The notes under the pieces were generated by a model. The model made no database searches and was not told the origin of the DNA. It worked only from the letters and a program-made list of their open reading frames with translations. A stretch of 64,000 nt of DNA from CAYIHX01 sp964363305 (GTDB lineage Bacteria; Bdellovibrionota; UBA1018), in contig CAYIHX010000005.1 of assembly GCA_964363305.1 (NCBI GenBank), forward strand, positions 1 to 64,000, read 5' to 3'. Positions 41,654 to 49,505 of this stretch are shown here, piece by piece; within the stretch, counting starts at the first letter, position 1; each line of letters begins with the position of its first letter. The position numbers were made by a program, and so were the translations under genes.

Positions 41654-42068
41654 GGACCAGGCTGCTCAATTGGTTCTGGTACTCGCGGAGTCGCAGGTCT
41701 TCATAGCCGTTCGCGAAGCTCCCGAAACGTAGCTTCTGTTCGGCGGGGAGCAGGGTGGCCAGCGTCGCGAAGCCCGCCAATTGTGTCGACTCGCAGCGGA
41801 AATCAATCGCTCGCAGTGCATCCCGGGTGATGGGCTGGGTGGATTGGCAAACGGCCAGGCGCTCTTTTCCTTTCTGCACGGTCATCCGGAGAAAAGGTTC
41901 CATGCCCCGCATTCGGGACCGTCCCCCCGAGTACTCCGCGCGCAGGCGAATGTCGCCGATCCTCTGCGCAGCCTCATAGACTGGCTGGGCGGCGTTGGTC
42001 TCTAGGATGAAGGCCAAAATTGCGAAAAAAGCGGCGACTGAAATCGAAAAGGTACGACGAGCATCCAT
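41649..42068 (-). CDS. Small exported protein of unknown function
   Basis: 139 residues from the ATG at 42068, with AGGAG seven bases upstream. MDARRTFSISVAAFFAILAF and ETNAAQ form a signal peptide; the mature part (YEAAQRIGDIRLRAEYSGGR, RDALRAIDFRCESTQLAGFA, LRLREYQNQLSSLVQ) is charged and helical, with two cysteines. I do not recognise a family. The stop TAG lies in the first bases of the 47-bp inverted repeat, so the natural C-terminus may have been altered by that element. Upstream, CCCCCTCGTCCTGAGGAGGG (42097-42118) can form a GC-rich hairpin. Confidence 0.6.
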   Translation of the reverse strand: MDARRTFSISVAAFFAILAFILETNAAQPVYEAAQRIGDIRLRAEYSGGRSRMRGMEPFLRMTVQKGKERLAVCQSTQPITRDALRAIDFRCESTQLAGFATLATLLPAEQKLRFGSFANGYEDLRLREYQNQLSSLVQ

Positions 42069-42176
42069 GCCCAAACTCCTTGTAGAAAAAATCACGCCCC
42101 CCTCGTCCTGAGGAGGGGGCCCCGAAGGAGGCCCTGTACCCTGAGAAAGCAATTCCCTTGCCACCCCTCGTGCGTG

Positions 42177-43376
42177 TTATTTCTGAGGTTTTTTTGGGCG
42201 AGATGCGCCTGGTGCAAGAAGCGCCCGATATTTTACGAGGCTCTGACGATACACCGTTCTCGTTGCCTCCCAGGGCCGGTCAAAACGGAAGGCTCTCTTC
42301 GCAATCGCCGAGGTGAGGGCGAGGAGACCGGCTACGTCTTGGAGATGCACGAACTCTGGAGCCGGACCCAAGCTGCCCAGCGATCCGGTTCCCCCTTCAA
42401 AGCTTTGATTGTGATAGTTGCCGAGCGGCACGCTCAGGGCGATCGTCGGAAGGCCGAACACCGTGGCCGCCGATCCTTCGCAGGTGCCCCCGTCCATGAT
42501 ACGGCGTTGATGTTTTTCCGGCAGGATTTTCGCTGCGAGCTCTGTCAGGGCGCGGGTCGGGCCAGGCGAGAAAACGGTGAATTTATCGCCTAGGCGCACC
42601 ACCGGACCCTTGCCGATCTCGGCTCCAGGCAGCAAAGCGCGCGAGGTCTCGAGGCTCACCACTAGAGGTGGGATGCGAGACTTTTTGATCCATCCCAGCT
42701 CGAGATGCGCGATCGTGCCGACGAAGCCCACTTCTTCTGCGCGCGAGAGCAGTCCCAGAAAAGGAGCGAAACCTGCCCGAGCCTTGCCCTTTGTGAACAC
42801 TTTCTTCGCCGTCTCGATGATTGCGAAGCAACCGACCAGGTCATCGCAAACGCTGCCTCGGACGCAGCCGGCTTCTTCCCAGCACGGCGCTTGAAATCGA
42901 AACCCACCAAAAAGGGAGAGGGCGTTGACGGACGAAGGGAGAGGCTCCGATATCTCGATCTGGGAATTTGCTACCGATCTCCCATGTACGGCTTTCATCG
43001 CACTTCGAATCCTTCCTCGTCCTTCCCAGTTCGGAAGGTCGCGACACTTCAACCAGACTTCAGCGCTCTCGAGATGCTCAACCGGCGTTCCTCCATGCCA
43101 TGTTGCTTCGAGGCGAAGCCCGCTCCCGCTTCCCGCGATGTGGAAGCCCGGATGATCCATATGCGCGATGAAAAATCGAGTGGGCGCGGAGGCGGATCCG
43201 CGTTTGAGGATGCGAAGATATTCCGCGGACGAGCCCGCGCCGACCACGACGTTGCCATGGGGATCTTTGAAGGAGGGGATTCGGTGGTGATCGAGTTCGA
43301 TTTTGAGGCGCTCCTCGGCGAAATGTTCGCGAAACGGGGCCGTGCGACATGACAGCAGTTCGGTCAAAAAGCTCAT
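42177..43376 (-). CDS. M42-like metallo-aminopeptidase
   Basis: 399 residues. The di-metal ligands appear in family order: FFIAHMDHPGF (His and Asp), GSVCDDLVGCFAI (bridging Asp), LLSRAEEVGFVGTIAHLE (Glu-Glu base/ligand), VVSLETSRALLPGAEIGKGP (Glu where M42 often has Asp) and VPLGNYHNQSFEGG (final His). IMDGGTCEGSAATVFGLPTI is the M42 loop. M42 enzymes form tetrahedral dodecamers that trim peptides in the cytoplasm; no signal peptide is present here. The ATG at 43376 begins MSFLTELLSCRTAPFREHFA, as expected. It is divergent from polX. Confidence 0.85.
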   Translation of the reverse strand: MSFLTELLSCRTAPFREHFAEERLKIELDHHRIPSFKDPHGNVVVGAGSSAEYLRILKRGSASAPTRFFIAHMDHPGFHIAGSGSGLRLEATWHGGTPVEHLESAEVWLKCRDLPNWEGRGRIRSAMKAVHGRSVANSQIEISEPLPSSVNALSLFGGFRFQAPCWEEAGCVRGSVCDDLVGCFAIIETAKKVFTKGKARAGFAPFLGLLSRAEEVGFVGTIAHLELGWIKKSRIPPLVVSLETSRALLPGAEIGKGPVVRLGDKFTVFSPGPTRALTELAAKILPEKHQRRIMDGGTCEGSAATVFGLPTIALSVPLGNYHNQSFEGGTGSLGSLGPAPEFVHLQDVAGLLALTSAIAKRAFRFDRPWEATRTVYRQSLVKYRALLAPGASRPKKPQK

Positions 43377-43416
43377 GGGGCTTGCATAACATAAAAGGCG
43401 GGCCCACTTTGAAGAC

Positions 43417-45033
43417 GTGAAAAACCCGGCAGGCCTGTTGGAAGAGATGCATGAGCTTCTCGTGTTGAATGAAGAGAATCCATTCAAGGTGCGAGCCTTT
43501 GAGAAGGCCGCCGCAGCCGTGGCGGGCCGGACGGATCTCGAAGAGCGCGCGCGGGCGGGCACGCTCACCGAACTCGAGGGGATCGGCAAGGGCATTGCCG
43601 CCGTTTTGACGGAGTATCTTGTCGCGGGGAAGACGACGGAGCGCGATGGGCTGCGCGCGAAATTGCCCGAGGGCCTTTGGGCGTTGACCCGACTTTCTGG
43701 GCTCGGCCCCAAGAAGGCCCGGCAGGTGATCGACGAGCTGGGAATCACCTCGGTGGGCGAGCTCGAGTACGCGTGTCGAGAGAATCGACTCCTTAAGATC
43801 AAGGGGTTCGGCGAAAAGGCCCAGGAAAAAATTCTCGATTCCATTGAGTTCTCCCGCAAGAATGAAGGCAAGCTTCGAATCGACACGGCCTTCGCCTGGG
43901 CGAGAAAATTCATCGCTCGCCTCGACGGACTGCCCGGAGCGAAAAAGGCGTTCTACTCGGAAACCGGCGCGCTTCGGAGAAGGCTCGAGGTGGTCGAGCG
44001 TCTTGAATTTCTCATCGACGAGTCGTTCGCTGGGCCGTCGAGTCGAGCCCTCGAAACGATGTGTTCGGAAGATCCCATCGCGGTGCCCGTTCAAATTCTT
44101 ACGGCTCCCGCTCGGCGGTTCGGTTACGAGCTGGCGCGCACGACGGCGACAGCGGAACATTGGCAGGCGCTCGGCGCGCCAGAGCCCTTCGATGCGCCGG
44201 ATGAGGCGGCGTTTTTCAGCAGGCTCGCACTGCCCGTCATTCCGCCCGAGATGCGGGAGACCGCCGAGTCGGTTCGATGGGCTAAGGAAGGAGCGTTGGC
44301 GAAGGTGCTGCCTTGGGACGGTATCCGGGGTGTCTTTCACAATCATACGATTCGGTCGGATGGGGCCGCCACGCTGGAGGAGATGGTGCTCGCCGCGAAG
44401 AAGCGCGGGTATTCGTACATCGGCATCTCCGATCACTCGCAGAGCGCCTTCTATGCCCAGGGCCTCAAGCTGCCCGAACTGCTTACCCAGGAGAAAGAGG
44501 TTCGCGCGCTCCAGGAAAAGCATCCGGAGATTCGCATTTTTTGGGGGATTGAGAGCGATATCCTCGTGGATGGCTCGCTCGATTACGAAGCGCAGGTCTT
44601 GAAGAAATTCGACTTCGTCGTCGCGTCGATTCATTCCCGATTTCAGATGGGTCGGGAGGCGATGACGGATCGGCTCCTCGAGGCGGTTCGTCATCCAGCG
44701 ACGCGTTTTCTCGGGCACGTCACTGGGCGGCTTCTGCTCGGGCGAAAAGGGTATGATTGCGATCTCGAGCGGGTCATTCGGGAGGCTGCGCGTTGCGATG
44801 TCGCGATTGAAATCAATGCAAACCCGGCCCGGCTCGATATCGACTGGCGGTGGGGGGGGCAGCTGCGGCAGGCTGGCACCCTCGTTTCTGTGAATCCGGA
44901 CGCACATGACATCCAGGGCCTGGATGATACGGTTTTCGGGGTCGCGGTGGCGCGGAAGGCTCTCCTCCCGGCGGTTCAAGTCGTCAACGCACGAAGCGTG
45001 GAGGACGTGGCCCGATGGCTGAAGCGGGGCTAG
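43417..45033 (+). CDS. polX: PolX-family protein with intact PHP domain and degraded polymerase motif
   Basis: 538 residues, near the ~570 usual for bacterial PolX. Order: helix-hairpin-helix segments (LTELEGIGKGIAAVLTEYLV, TRLSGLGPKKARQVIDELGI), a polymerase-beta-like palm, and a C-terminal PHP phosphoesterase. All PHP metal motifs are present: FHNHTIRSDGAATLEEM, YIGISDHSQ, GIESDIL, VASIHSRFQMG, LGHVTGRLLL, EINANP, NPDAHD. In the palm, the expected G-S-x-R-R...D-x-D reads TGALRRRLEVVERLEFLIDE, so the two metal-binding Asp are Arg and Glu. It is probably a repair 3'-5' exonuclease/AP-processing enzyme without polymerase activity. Start GTG at 43417. Confidence 0.88.
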   Translation: MKNPAGLLEEMHELLVLNEENPFKVRAFEKAAAAVAGRTDLEERARAGTLTELEGIGKGIAAVLTEYLVAGKTTERDGLRAKLPEGLWALTRLSGLGPKKARQVIDELGITSVGELEYACRENRLLKIKGFGEKAQEKILDSIEFSRKNEGKLRIDTAFAWARKFIARLDGLPGAKKAFYSETGALRRRLEVVERLEFLIDESFAGPSSRALETMCSEDPIAVPVQILTAPARRFGYELARTTATAEHWQALGAPEPFDAPDEAAFFSRLALPVIPPEMRETAESVRWAKEGALAKVLPWDGIRGVFHNHTIRSDGAATLEEMVLAAKKRGYSYIGISDHSQSAFYAQGLKLPELLTQEKEVRALQEKHPEIRIFWGIESDILVDGSLDYEAQVLKKFDFVVASIHSRFQMGREAMTDRLLEAVRHPATRFLGHVTGRLLLGRKGYDCDLERVIREAARCDVAIEINANPARLDIDWRWGGQLRQAGTLVSVNPDAHDIQGLDDTVFGVAVARKALLPAVQVVNARSVEDVARWLKRG

Positions 45034-45079
45034 TGCATCGTGTTGATTTGAGGGTTTTAAAGCTCTGAGCGAGCGTGCT

Positions 45080-45352
45080 ATGACCGTTCGCATGACACCC
45101 GAACAGCTGAAGTCACGCATTGAAGTGCTCGGAGCCGGTACCCAGGTCTCCGTGAGCGATCTCACGGGCACGATGGATCATTACCAGGTTCAGGTGGTCT
45201 CCAGCGCCTTTGCGGGCAAGATGATGATCGAGCAACACCGGATGGTCATGGCCACCGTTCAGGCTGAGATCGATTCTGGCGAGGTGCATGCGCTCTCGAT
45301 GAAGACCTATACCCCCGAACAATTTGAAAAGGCGCAATCTCGCGCTCAGTAA
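45080..45352 (+). CDS. bolA: BolA-family protein
   Basis: 90 residues. MTPEQLKSRIEVLGAGTQVS followed by DHYQVQVVSSAFAGKMMIEQ then HRMVMATVQAEIDSGEVHAL is the BolA class II KH-like fold, with the FAGKMMIEQHRMV signature and invariant His. BolA proteins pair with CGFS glutaredoxins to hold a [2Fe-2S] cluster. The next gene, 12 nt on, is exactly such a glutaredoxin, so the partnership is strongly implied. Confidence 0.93.
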   Translation: MTVRMTPEQLKSRIEVLGAGTQVSVSDLTGTMDHYQVQVVSSAFAGKMMIEQHRMVMATVQAEIDSGEVHALSMKTYTPEQFEKAQSRAQ

Positions 45353-45364
45353 CAGGAGTTTACG

Positions 45365-45679
45365 ATGGCACACCCACGAATTTCAGACCTCGAAAAGATC
45401 GTTCAAGAAAGCCCCGTCACGATTTTCATGAAGGGCACCCCGGATTTCCCCATGTGCGGCTTCTCGGCCAAGGCCATCTCCGTTCTGAGGGCCGCCGGAG
45501 TGACGAACATCAAGGGCGTGGATGTCCTCTCGGACGATCCGCTCTGGGAAGCTCTCGAAGAGTACACGAAATGGCCCACGGTTCCCCAGATTTTCATCGC
45601 CGGGAAGTTCGTCGGCGGCTGCGACATCATCACCGAGATCTATGAGCGCGGTGAGCTCGAAGAGATGCTTCACAAATGA
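45365..45679 (+). CDS. grxD: Monothiol CGFS glutaredoxin
   Basis: 104 residues with FMKGTPDFPMCGFSAKAISV, the CGFS active site of Grx4-type monothiol glutaredoxins, TKWPTVPQIFIAGKFVGGCD (glutathione-binding TVP and GGCD) and the C-terminal GELEEML. It carries [2Fe-2S] clusters with glutathione and transfers them, usually with BolA. ACAGGAG lies upstream of the ATG. The stop overlaps the next ATG (ATGA). Confidence 0.96.
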   Translation: MAHPRISDLEKIVQESPVTIFMKGTPDFPMCGFSAKAISVLRAAGVTNIKGVDVLSDDPLWEALEEYTKWPTVPQIFIAGKFVGGCDIITEIYERGELEEMLHK

Positions 45680-46500
45680 AGCTCTCCCTCGTCGTTCCCG
45701 TCTACAACGAGGCTCGGCATCTTGAGGAAGTCGTTCACTATCTCATGGAGACGAATTTTCCGTGTGAAACGGAATGGCTTTTCATCGACGATAAGTCGAA
45801 GGACGAATCGCTTTCGATTCTTCGGCAGCTCGCGCTGAAGTATGGGTTTCGCGTCATTGCCCAAGAGCAGAATCAGGGCAAGGGCGCGGCCGTGATTAGG
45901 GGCATTCGGGAAGCGACCGGTGACGTGATCTGCATTCAAGACGCCGATTTCGAATACGACGTTCGCGATGTACCCGCGCTTTTGCAGCCCCTCATCGAAG
46001 AGCGCGCGGATGTGGTCTACGGCAGCCGGTTCAAGAAATCTTCGTTCCAGGTGCATCGCACCTATCACTATTTCGTGAACAGATTGCTCACCGTGCTGAG
46101 CAATCTGTTCTCGGGCCTGTATCTGACCGATATGGAGACCTGCTATAAGCTCTTCCGCGCCGATCTGCTCAAGAGCATGAACCTTCAGTCGAATCGCTTT
46201 GGCATCGAAGTCGAGTTCACGGCCTACATCGCCAAGACCGCCGCCCGTGTTTTCGAGATGCCCATCTCCTACTATCCTCGCACTCGCTTGCAGGGAAAAA
46301 AGATCAACTGGAAGGATGGCGTCGCCGCCCTCTGGCACCTGGTACGCTTCAACTTTTTCGTGAAACCCGCCGAGGCCTTCACTCAGCTGCCGAAACGATA
46401 TGACACCGAAGCGCGCCGGTCGGAGCCTTATCTCACCAAGCCGCGCGACGCGGAAAAGCTTGCCTCGAGCCGCACTGCCGAGGGGTTCTCGGAGAAGTAG
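45676..46500 (+). CDS. GT2 glycosyltransferase, dolichyl-phosphate-mannose-synthase-like
   Basis: 274 residues, single GT-A domain. SLVVPVYNEARHLEEVVHYL, LFIDDKSKDESLSILRQLA, NQGKGAAVIRGIREATGDVI, QDADFEYD (the DxD metal motif), VYGSRFKKS and TDMETCYKLFRADLL match polyprenyl-phosphate sugar transferases; no C-terminal membrane helices follow. It probably loads a hexose onto a lipid or glycan acceptor at the membrane. It is co-translated with grxD although unrelated in function. Confidence 0.9.
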   Translation: MKLSLVVPVYNEARHLEEVVHYLMETNFPCETEWLFIDDKSKDESLSILRQLALKYGFRVIAQEQNQGKGAAVIRGIREATGDVICIQDADFEYDVRDVPALLQPLIEERADVVYGSRFKKSSFQVHRTYHYFVNRLLTVLSNLFSGLYLTDMETCYKLFRADLLKSMNLQSNRFGIEVEFTAYIAKTAARVFEMPISYYPRTRLQGKKINWKDGVAALWHLVRFNFFVKPAEAFTQLPKRYDTEARRSEPYLTKPRDAEKLASSRTAEGFSEK

Positions 46501-46518
46501 GGGCTGTAGGCTCGTGAA

Positions 46519-47688
46519 TTAAAAAAGCTGATCGCTCCAAAGCTGCTCCAGGAAGTCTTCGACGGTGAGGACCTCGATCCCGTCGTCCGTCTGGCGCGAG
46601 TGTCGCTCGCCGCTGACAACGATTCTTCGGCCGATATCCGGGTGATCGACCTTGATCTCGCGTAAGCCTTTGAGATGGTCAGCATGAATGCGAGGGGATG
46701 ATTTCACCTCAATGGCGCATTTCATCTTGCCGACGATGAAATCGACCTCCACCTGAGTGGTCAGCCGCCAGTAGGACATCGTTTCCGGGCGTTGCCGATA
46801 GCTCAGGTACGAACGGAGCTCCTGGTGAACCCAGTTTTCCAGAGCCTTGCCCCAAAGTTCAGACCCGGTCTTCACCTCGCCTCTTTGGGCCAAGTACGCG
46901 ACGATTCCTACATCGAAGAAGTAGAACTTCGGGCTTGAGATGATTTTCCGCTTGGGTCGAAAACTATAGCCGGGCAGAAAGGCACCGAGCAGGGTGTCAT
47001 GCAGGATGTTGAAGTAGGATTGAATGGTCGGTGCGGAAACGCCGCAGTCGCGCGCGAACGACTCGAAGGAGAGAATTTCCGTATCGCCGATCGCGGCGGC
47101 TTCCAGGAAGCGGGAGAAAGGGGGGAGCTGGCGGACGAGCCCCTCGGAAAAAATCTCCTCTTTGAGGTAGTCCGCGCAATAAGAGCGAAGCAGTTGCCGC
47201 GCCTCCAAGTCCGAGTCGGCGAGATAGATCGCCGGCAGGGCGCCTCGGTTGAGAACCCGGTTCAGGTCAAAACGATCGCCCATTTCATAGGCGGTCAACC
47301 CAAAGAGTTCGAGTCGAATGGCCCGGCCCCCTAGCAGGTTCGCGTGGTGCTTCTTGAGTTTGCGGGCGCTGGAGCCGCAGAGGACGAACGCGACTTTCTC
47401 TTCTTCGATGAGGTATTGAACCTCGTTCAGCAGGTCGGGCACCCGTTGAATCTCGTCGATCACCACCTGTTTGGTCTTCCACTGCTTGACTCGTTCGCGG
47501 AGGAGCTGCGGTCGCGCGCTGTAGTCGGCGAATTCTTCGCTTTTCAGGAGTTGGATAGTCGGAAGGTCGGGGTACGCCTTTCGAAGGAGAGAGGTTTTAC
47601 CGGTCTGGCGCGGACCCCAGAGGAAGAGCGATTTTTTGAAAGGGATGGGGAGTTTCAGTAAGCGGTTGAATGAAAAGGCTGAATCCAT
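46519..47688 (-). CDS. AAA_14/DUF4143 ATPase
   Basis: 389 residues, full length. Walker A FLWGPRQTGKTSLLRKAYPD, Walker B VVIDEIQRVPDLL, sensor FVLCGSSARKLKKHHANLLG then GRAIRLELFGLTAYEM, an HTH-like SFARDCGVSAPTIQSYFNIL, and the C-terminal DUF4143 domain (GKALENWVHQELRSYLSYRQ, TQVEVDFIVGKMKCAIEVKS) with nuclease-like E-VDF-x-E-K residues. The role of this common accessory family is unsettled. The deleted relative at 4405-4863 shows the family is dispensable here. Confidence 0.9.
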   Translation of the reverse strand: MDSAFSFNRLLKLPIPFKKSLFLWGPRQTGKTSLLRKAYPDLPTIQLLKSEEFADYSARPQLLRERVKQWKTKQVVIDEIQRVPDLLNEVQYLIEEEKVAFVLCGSSARKLKKHHANLLGGRAIRLELFGLTAYEMGDRFDLNRVLNRGALPAIYLADSDLEARQLLRSYCADYLKEEIFSEGLVRQLPPFSRFLEAAAIGDTEILSFESFARDCGVSAPTIQSYFNILHDTLLGAFLPGYSFRPKRKIISSPKFYFFDVGIVAYLAQRGEVKTGSELWGKALENWVHQELRSYLSYRQRPETMSYWRLTTQVEVDFIVGKMKCAIEVKSSPRIHADHLKGLREIKVDHPDIGRRIVVSGERHSRQTDDGIEVLTVEDFLEQLWSDQLF

Positions 47689-47693
47689 GACGG

Positions 47694-47741
47694 AAAGTAT
47701 ACTTTAGATAATCATGAAAATCAAAAGTATCTATTTTGATT
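47694..47741. promoter_or_regulatory. AT-rich promoter region with two palindromes
   Basis: AAAGTATACTTT (47694-47705) is a perfect 12-bp palindrome beginning 6 nt upstream of the DUF4143 ATPase ATG. AATCAAAA and TTTTGATT (47719-47726, 47734-47741) form an inverted repeat 14 nt further. The stretch is far more AT-rich than its surroundings. It is probably an autoregulatory operator, but the binding protein is unknown. Confidence 0.45.
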
Positions 47742-47790
47742 GAAATGAGCTCTTTGTTGGACGGCCTAGGGGTTCTCGGAGAAGTCGGGA

Positions 47791-48207
47791 CTACTTCGGC
47801 TCCACGCGCTCGATGAAGGGGATTCCGTCGAACCCTCGATCGTAAGAGTAGACTCGACGAACGCCCGCTTGTTTCATCGAGGCGATGTGAACCGCGTCTC
47901 GAGTGGAGAGCGCGGGCTGGTTTTTGAGGATGTCATTCGCCTCCAGCATCGTGTCGAGTTGAATGGGTAGGAAGCGAATCGGGATGCCGACGACGAAGTC
48001 GAAGATGCGGTGGGAGAGATCCGAGCGACCGATCGAGCGGTAGCGATGGAGGATTTCTTGGAGCACTTCCGTGTTTGAAATGTACTCTTCGCTTGCAGTC
48101 ATCGACTCAGCCGCCCTCAAGAGAAGCTGCACGCAGGGCTCTTTGTTGGGGTGTTCCGCTCCTGCGGCATACATGAAAATATTCGCATCAAGAAAGACGG
48201 TCTTCAT
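47791..48207 (-). CDS. PIN-domain (VapC-like) toxin
   Basis: 138 residues. KTVFLDANIFMYAAG carries the first PIN Asp, ISNTEVLQEILHRY the conserved Glu region, LSTRDAVHIASMKQAG the second Asp cluster, and VYSYDRGFDGI the terminal Asp. The acidic quartet needed for Mg2+-dependent RNA cleavage is present. The start overlaps the antitoxin gene by 20 nt. The target RNA (tRNA or rRNA in studied VapCs) is unknown. Confidence 0.9.
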   Translation of the reverse strand: MKTVFLDANIFMYAAGAEHPNKEPCVQLLLRAAESMTASEEYISNTEVLQEILHRYRSIGRSDLSHRIFDFVVGIPIRFLPIQLDTMLEANDILKNQPALSTRDAVHIASMKQAGVRRVYSYDRGFDGIPFIERVEPK

Positions 48208-48463
48208 ACCTTCCTCGCAGCGATTCGCTTTTCATCGATTCCCAATCGCTGACCGGAGCATTCAGGTCAGCGAGTCTGAGTACGACTTCTTGTGCAGTCA
48301 GGCCATGCCCCCGGGTCAGCGCTCTTTCCGCTTCCTGTTTCAGGCGCGTTCTGGCCCACTCGGCCGCAGGGATTCCCTCAAGACGGGCCGCTCGATGAAG
48401 GAGGCGGTTCTCCTCGTCAGTTACTGGAATTTGAAATCTTTTCACACGACTCATCTTACTCAT
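48188..48463 (-). CDS. Antitoxin of the PIN toxin
   Basis: About 91 residues from the ATG at 48463 (MSKMSRVKRFQIPVTDEENR); an alternative ATG lies three codons on. RVKRFQIPVTDEENRLLHRA and the following ARLEGIPAAEWARTRLKQEA resemble a ribbon-helix-helix DNA-binding domain. The tail (LADLNAPVSDWESMKSESLR, GRYEDR) is a plausible toxin-binding arm. Family assignment is by pattern and position, immediately before a VapC-like gene on the same strand. Its ATG lies inside a palindrome. Confidence 0.8.
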   Translation of the reverse strand: MSKMSRVKRFQIPVTDEENRLLHRAARLEGIPAAEWARTRLKQEAERALTRGHGLTAQEVVLRLADLNAPVSDWESMKSESLRGRYEDRLS

Positions 48464-48480
48464 GAGTATAGTATGAGTAA
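48457..48480. promoter_or_regulatory. TACTCATGAGTA palindrome over the antitoxin start
   Basis: TACTCATGAGTA (48457-48468) is a perfect palindrome that includes the antitoxin start codon, and an extra ATGAGTA half-site follows at 48474-48480. This fits autorepression by an RHH antitoxin at its own promoter/leader. Confidence 0.5.
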
Positions 48481-48523
48481 GGTCGCAAGGCAATGCCGCG
48501 AGCGAGATCGGAGCTTGTTAAAA

Positions 48524-48546
48524 ACTAGTCTATAGACTAGTCTATA
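48524..48546. promoter_or_regulatory. Overlapping perfect palindromes, toxin-antitoxin operator
   Basis: ACTAGTCTATAGACTAGT (48524-48541, 18 bp) and TATAGACTAGTCTATA (48531-48546, 16 bp) are both perfect palindromes sharing half-sites. They end 3 nt before the Phd-type antitoxin ATG at 48550. The element would allow cooperative binding of antitoxin dimers. Confidence 0.65.
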
Positions 48547-48549
48547 AAA

Positions 48550-48789
48550 ATGAGGAAATCGAAGAAACGAACCGTACCCCTGGCTGAAGCGAAGGCCAAG
48601 CTGTCCGAGCTGATTCGTGAGGTGGAGGCGGGGGGCGAGATCGAGATCACCAAGGGCGGAGCGAAGGTGGCCCGGCTTTGTTCGGTTCGCCCACTGGATG
48701 TTCCTCTTCTGGGGTTTCTCCCTGGTATCGTGATGCAGGACGATCTGATTCGTTCGGCTGTTTCGCCAGAAGATTGGGAATTGGTCTGA
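48550..48789 (+). CDS. Phd/YefM-type antitoxin
   Basis: 79 residues. VPLAEAKAKLSELIREVEAG then GEIEITKGGAKVARLCSV is the Phd/YefM DNA-binding fold with the ITKGGAKVA strand. The C-terminal tail (FLPGIVMQDDLIRSAVSPED) neutralises the PIN toxin. The last residues (EDWELV) are typical of antitoxins paired with this PIN subgroup. The stop shares one base with the toxin start (TGATG). The operon is divergent from the other PIN operon at 47.8-48.5 kb. Confidence 0.92.
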   Translation: MRKSKKRTVPLAEAKAKLSELIREVEAGGEIEITKGGAKVARLCSVRPLDVPLLGFLPGIVMQDDLIRSAVSPEDWELV

Positions 48790-49181
48790 TGGCGGCAGAA
48801 CGATTTTTGCTCGATACCCATATTCTCGTCCGACTGGCGAACGGAGCAGTCGATGAGCGAAGAAACCAGCTCTTCGAACGGAGCGATATTGCTCTGGGCT
48901 ATTCGGTGATCTCGCTTTGGGAAATCACGAAGCTCTATGAAAAGGGCAGGCTGGGGTTTCTCAACGGGATTGCCGATGCGCTCAGGCAGATTGAAGGCCA
49001 TCCGCAGTTGACGGCGATTCCCCTCAGCAGCGGCGTCTTGCTCGCAGTGCTTTCGGCGTCGCAAAAAATGCACAAAGACCCGGCCGACCAGATGATCGTC
49101 GCAAGCGCCATGCACTGGGGCGCGACGCTGGTGACGGACGACGGAGAGCTTCGGAAGCTCGAGTGGATCAAGACGATTTAG
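48789..49181 (+). CDS. PIN-domain (VapC-like) toxin, second locus
   Basis: 130 residues starting MAAERFLLDTHILVRLANGA. PIN motifs: LLDTHILVRL (Asp), VISLWEITKLYEKGRL (Glu), DPADQMIVASAMHWGATLVT (Asp) and DDGELRK. DTHxxxWL/VRL and SLWEI are typical of the PIN subgroup paired with Phd antitoxins. It is complete and intact. The last codons are followed within 25 nt by the 3' end of the convergent DUF4325 gene. Confidence 0.92.
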   Translation: MAAERFLLDTHILVRLANGAVDERRNQLFERSDIALGYSVISLWEITKLYEKGRLGFLNGIADALRQIEGHPQLTAIPLSSGVLLAVLSASQKMHKDPADQMIVASAMHWGATLVTDDGELRKLEWIKTI

Positions 49182-49205
49182 AGAATCCCTATTTTCAAGA
49201 GGTCC

Positions 49206-49505
49206 CTAGCTCTTTGCGGGGGATCGTAGTCGCAGGGAGCGCTCCATCTGTTTGGCTAGAAAGGGCTCGAGAGGCGGATCAAACTCGACCGTTGCCTGAA
49301 TTTTCGCCAGGCCATACTCAACGATCAGGGGCCCGAGCCACTGGTCGAGAAAAGAGACGGTAATGCTTTTTACGCCATGGTGATCGACTTGGATTTTTTT
49401 CTGAGCATCCAGTGCGTTCCTGACTGCCAGGGCAAGCTTCGGAATATTTGAGTCAGTTCGGGATGAGCAGAATTCGCCCGCTTCGCGGAGAAGTTCGATC
49501 ACCAT
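49206..49505 (-). CDS. DUF4325 (STAS-like) protein
   Basis: 99 residues. IQVDHHGVKSITVSFLDQWL, GPLIVEYGL resembles the core of DUF4325, a small STAS-like domain that occurs beside or fused to HATPase modules. The rest (FCSSRTDSNIPKLALAVRNA) is the N-terminal strand-helix. It starts within the stop of the HATPase gene (ATGA), giving a two-gene unit analogous to an anti-sigma/anti-anti-sigma switch (inference). Confidence 0.7.
   Translation of the reverse strand: MVIELLREAGEFCSSRTDSNIPKLALAVRNALDAQKKIQVDHHGVKSITVSFLDQWLGPLIVEYGLAKIQATVEFDPPLEPFLAKQMERSLRLRSPAKS

Noticed and set aside
43078..45171. A 697-codon minus-strand open frame opposite polX
   Set aside because: A long antisense frame is common in GC-rich genes. 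Its His/Arg/Pro-rich product matches nothing, while the plus strand encodes clear HhH and PHP motifs.
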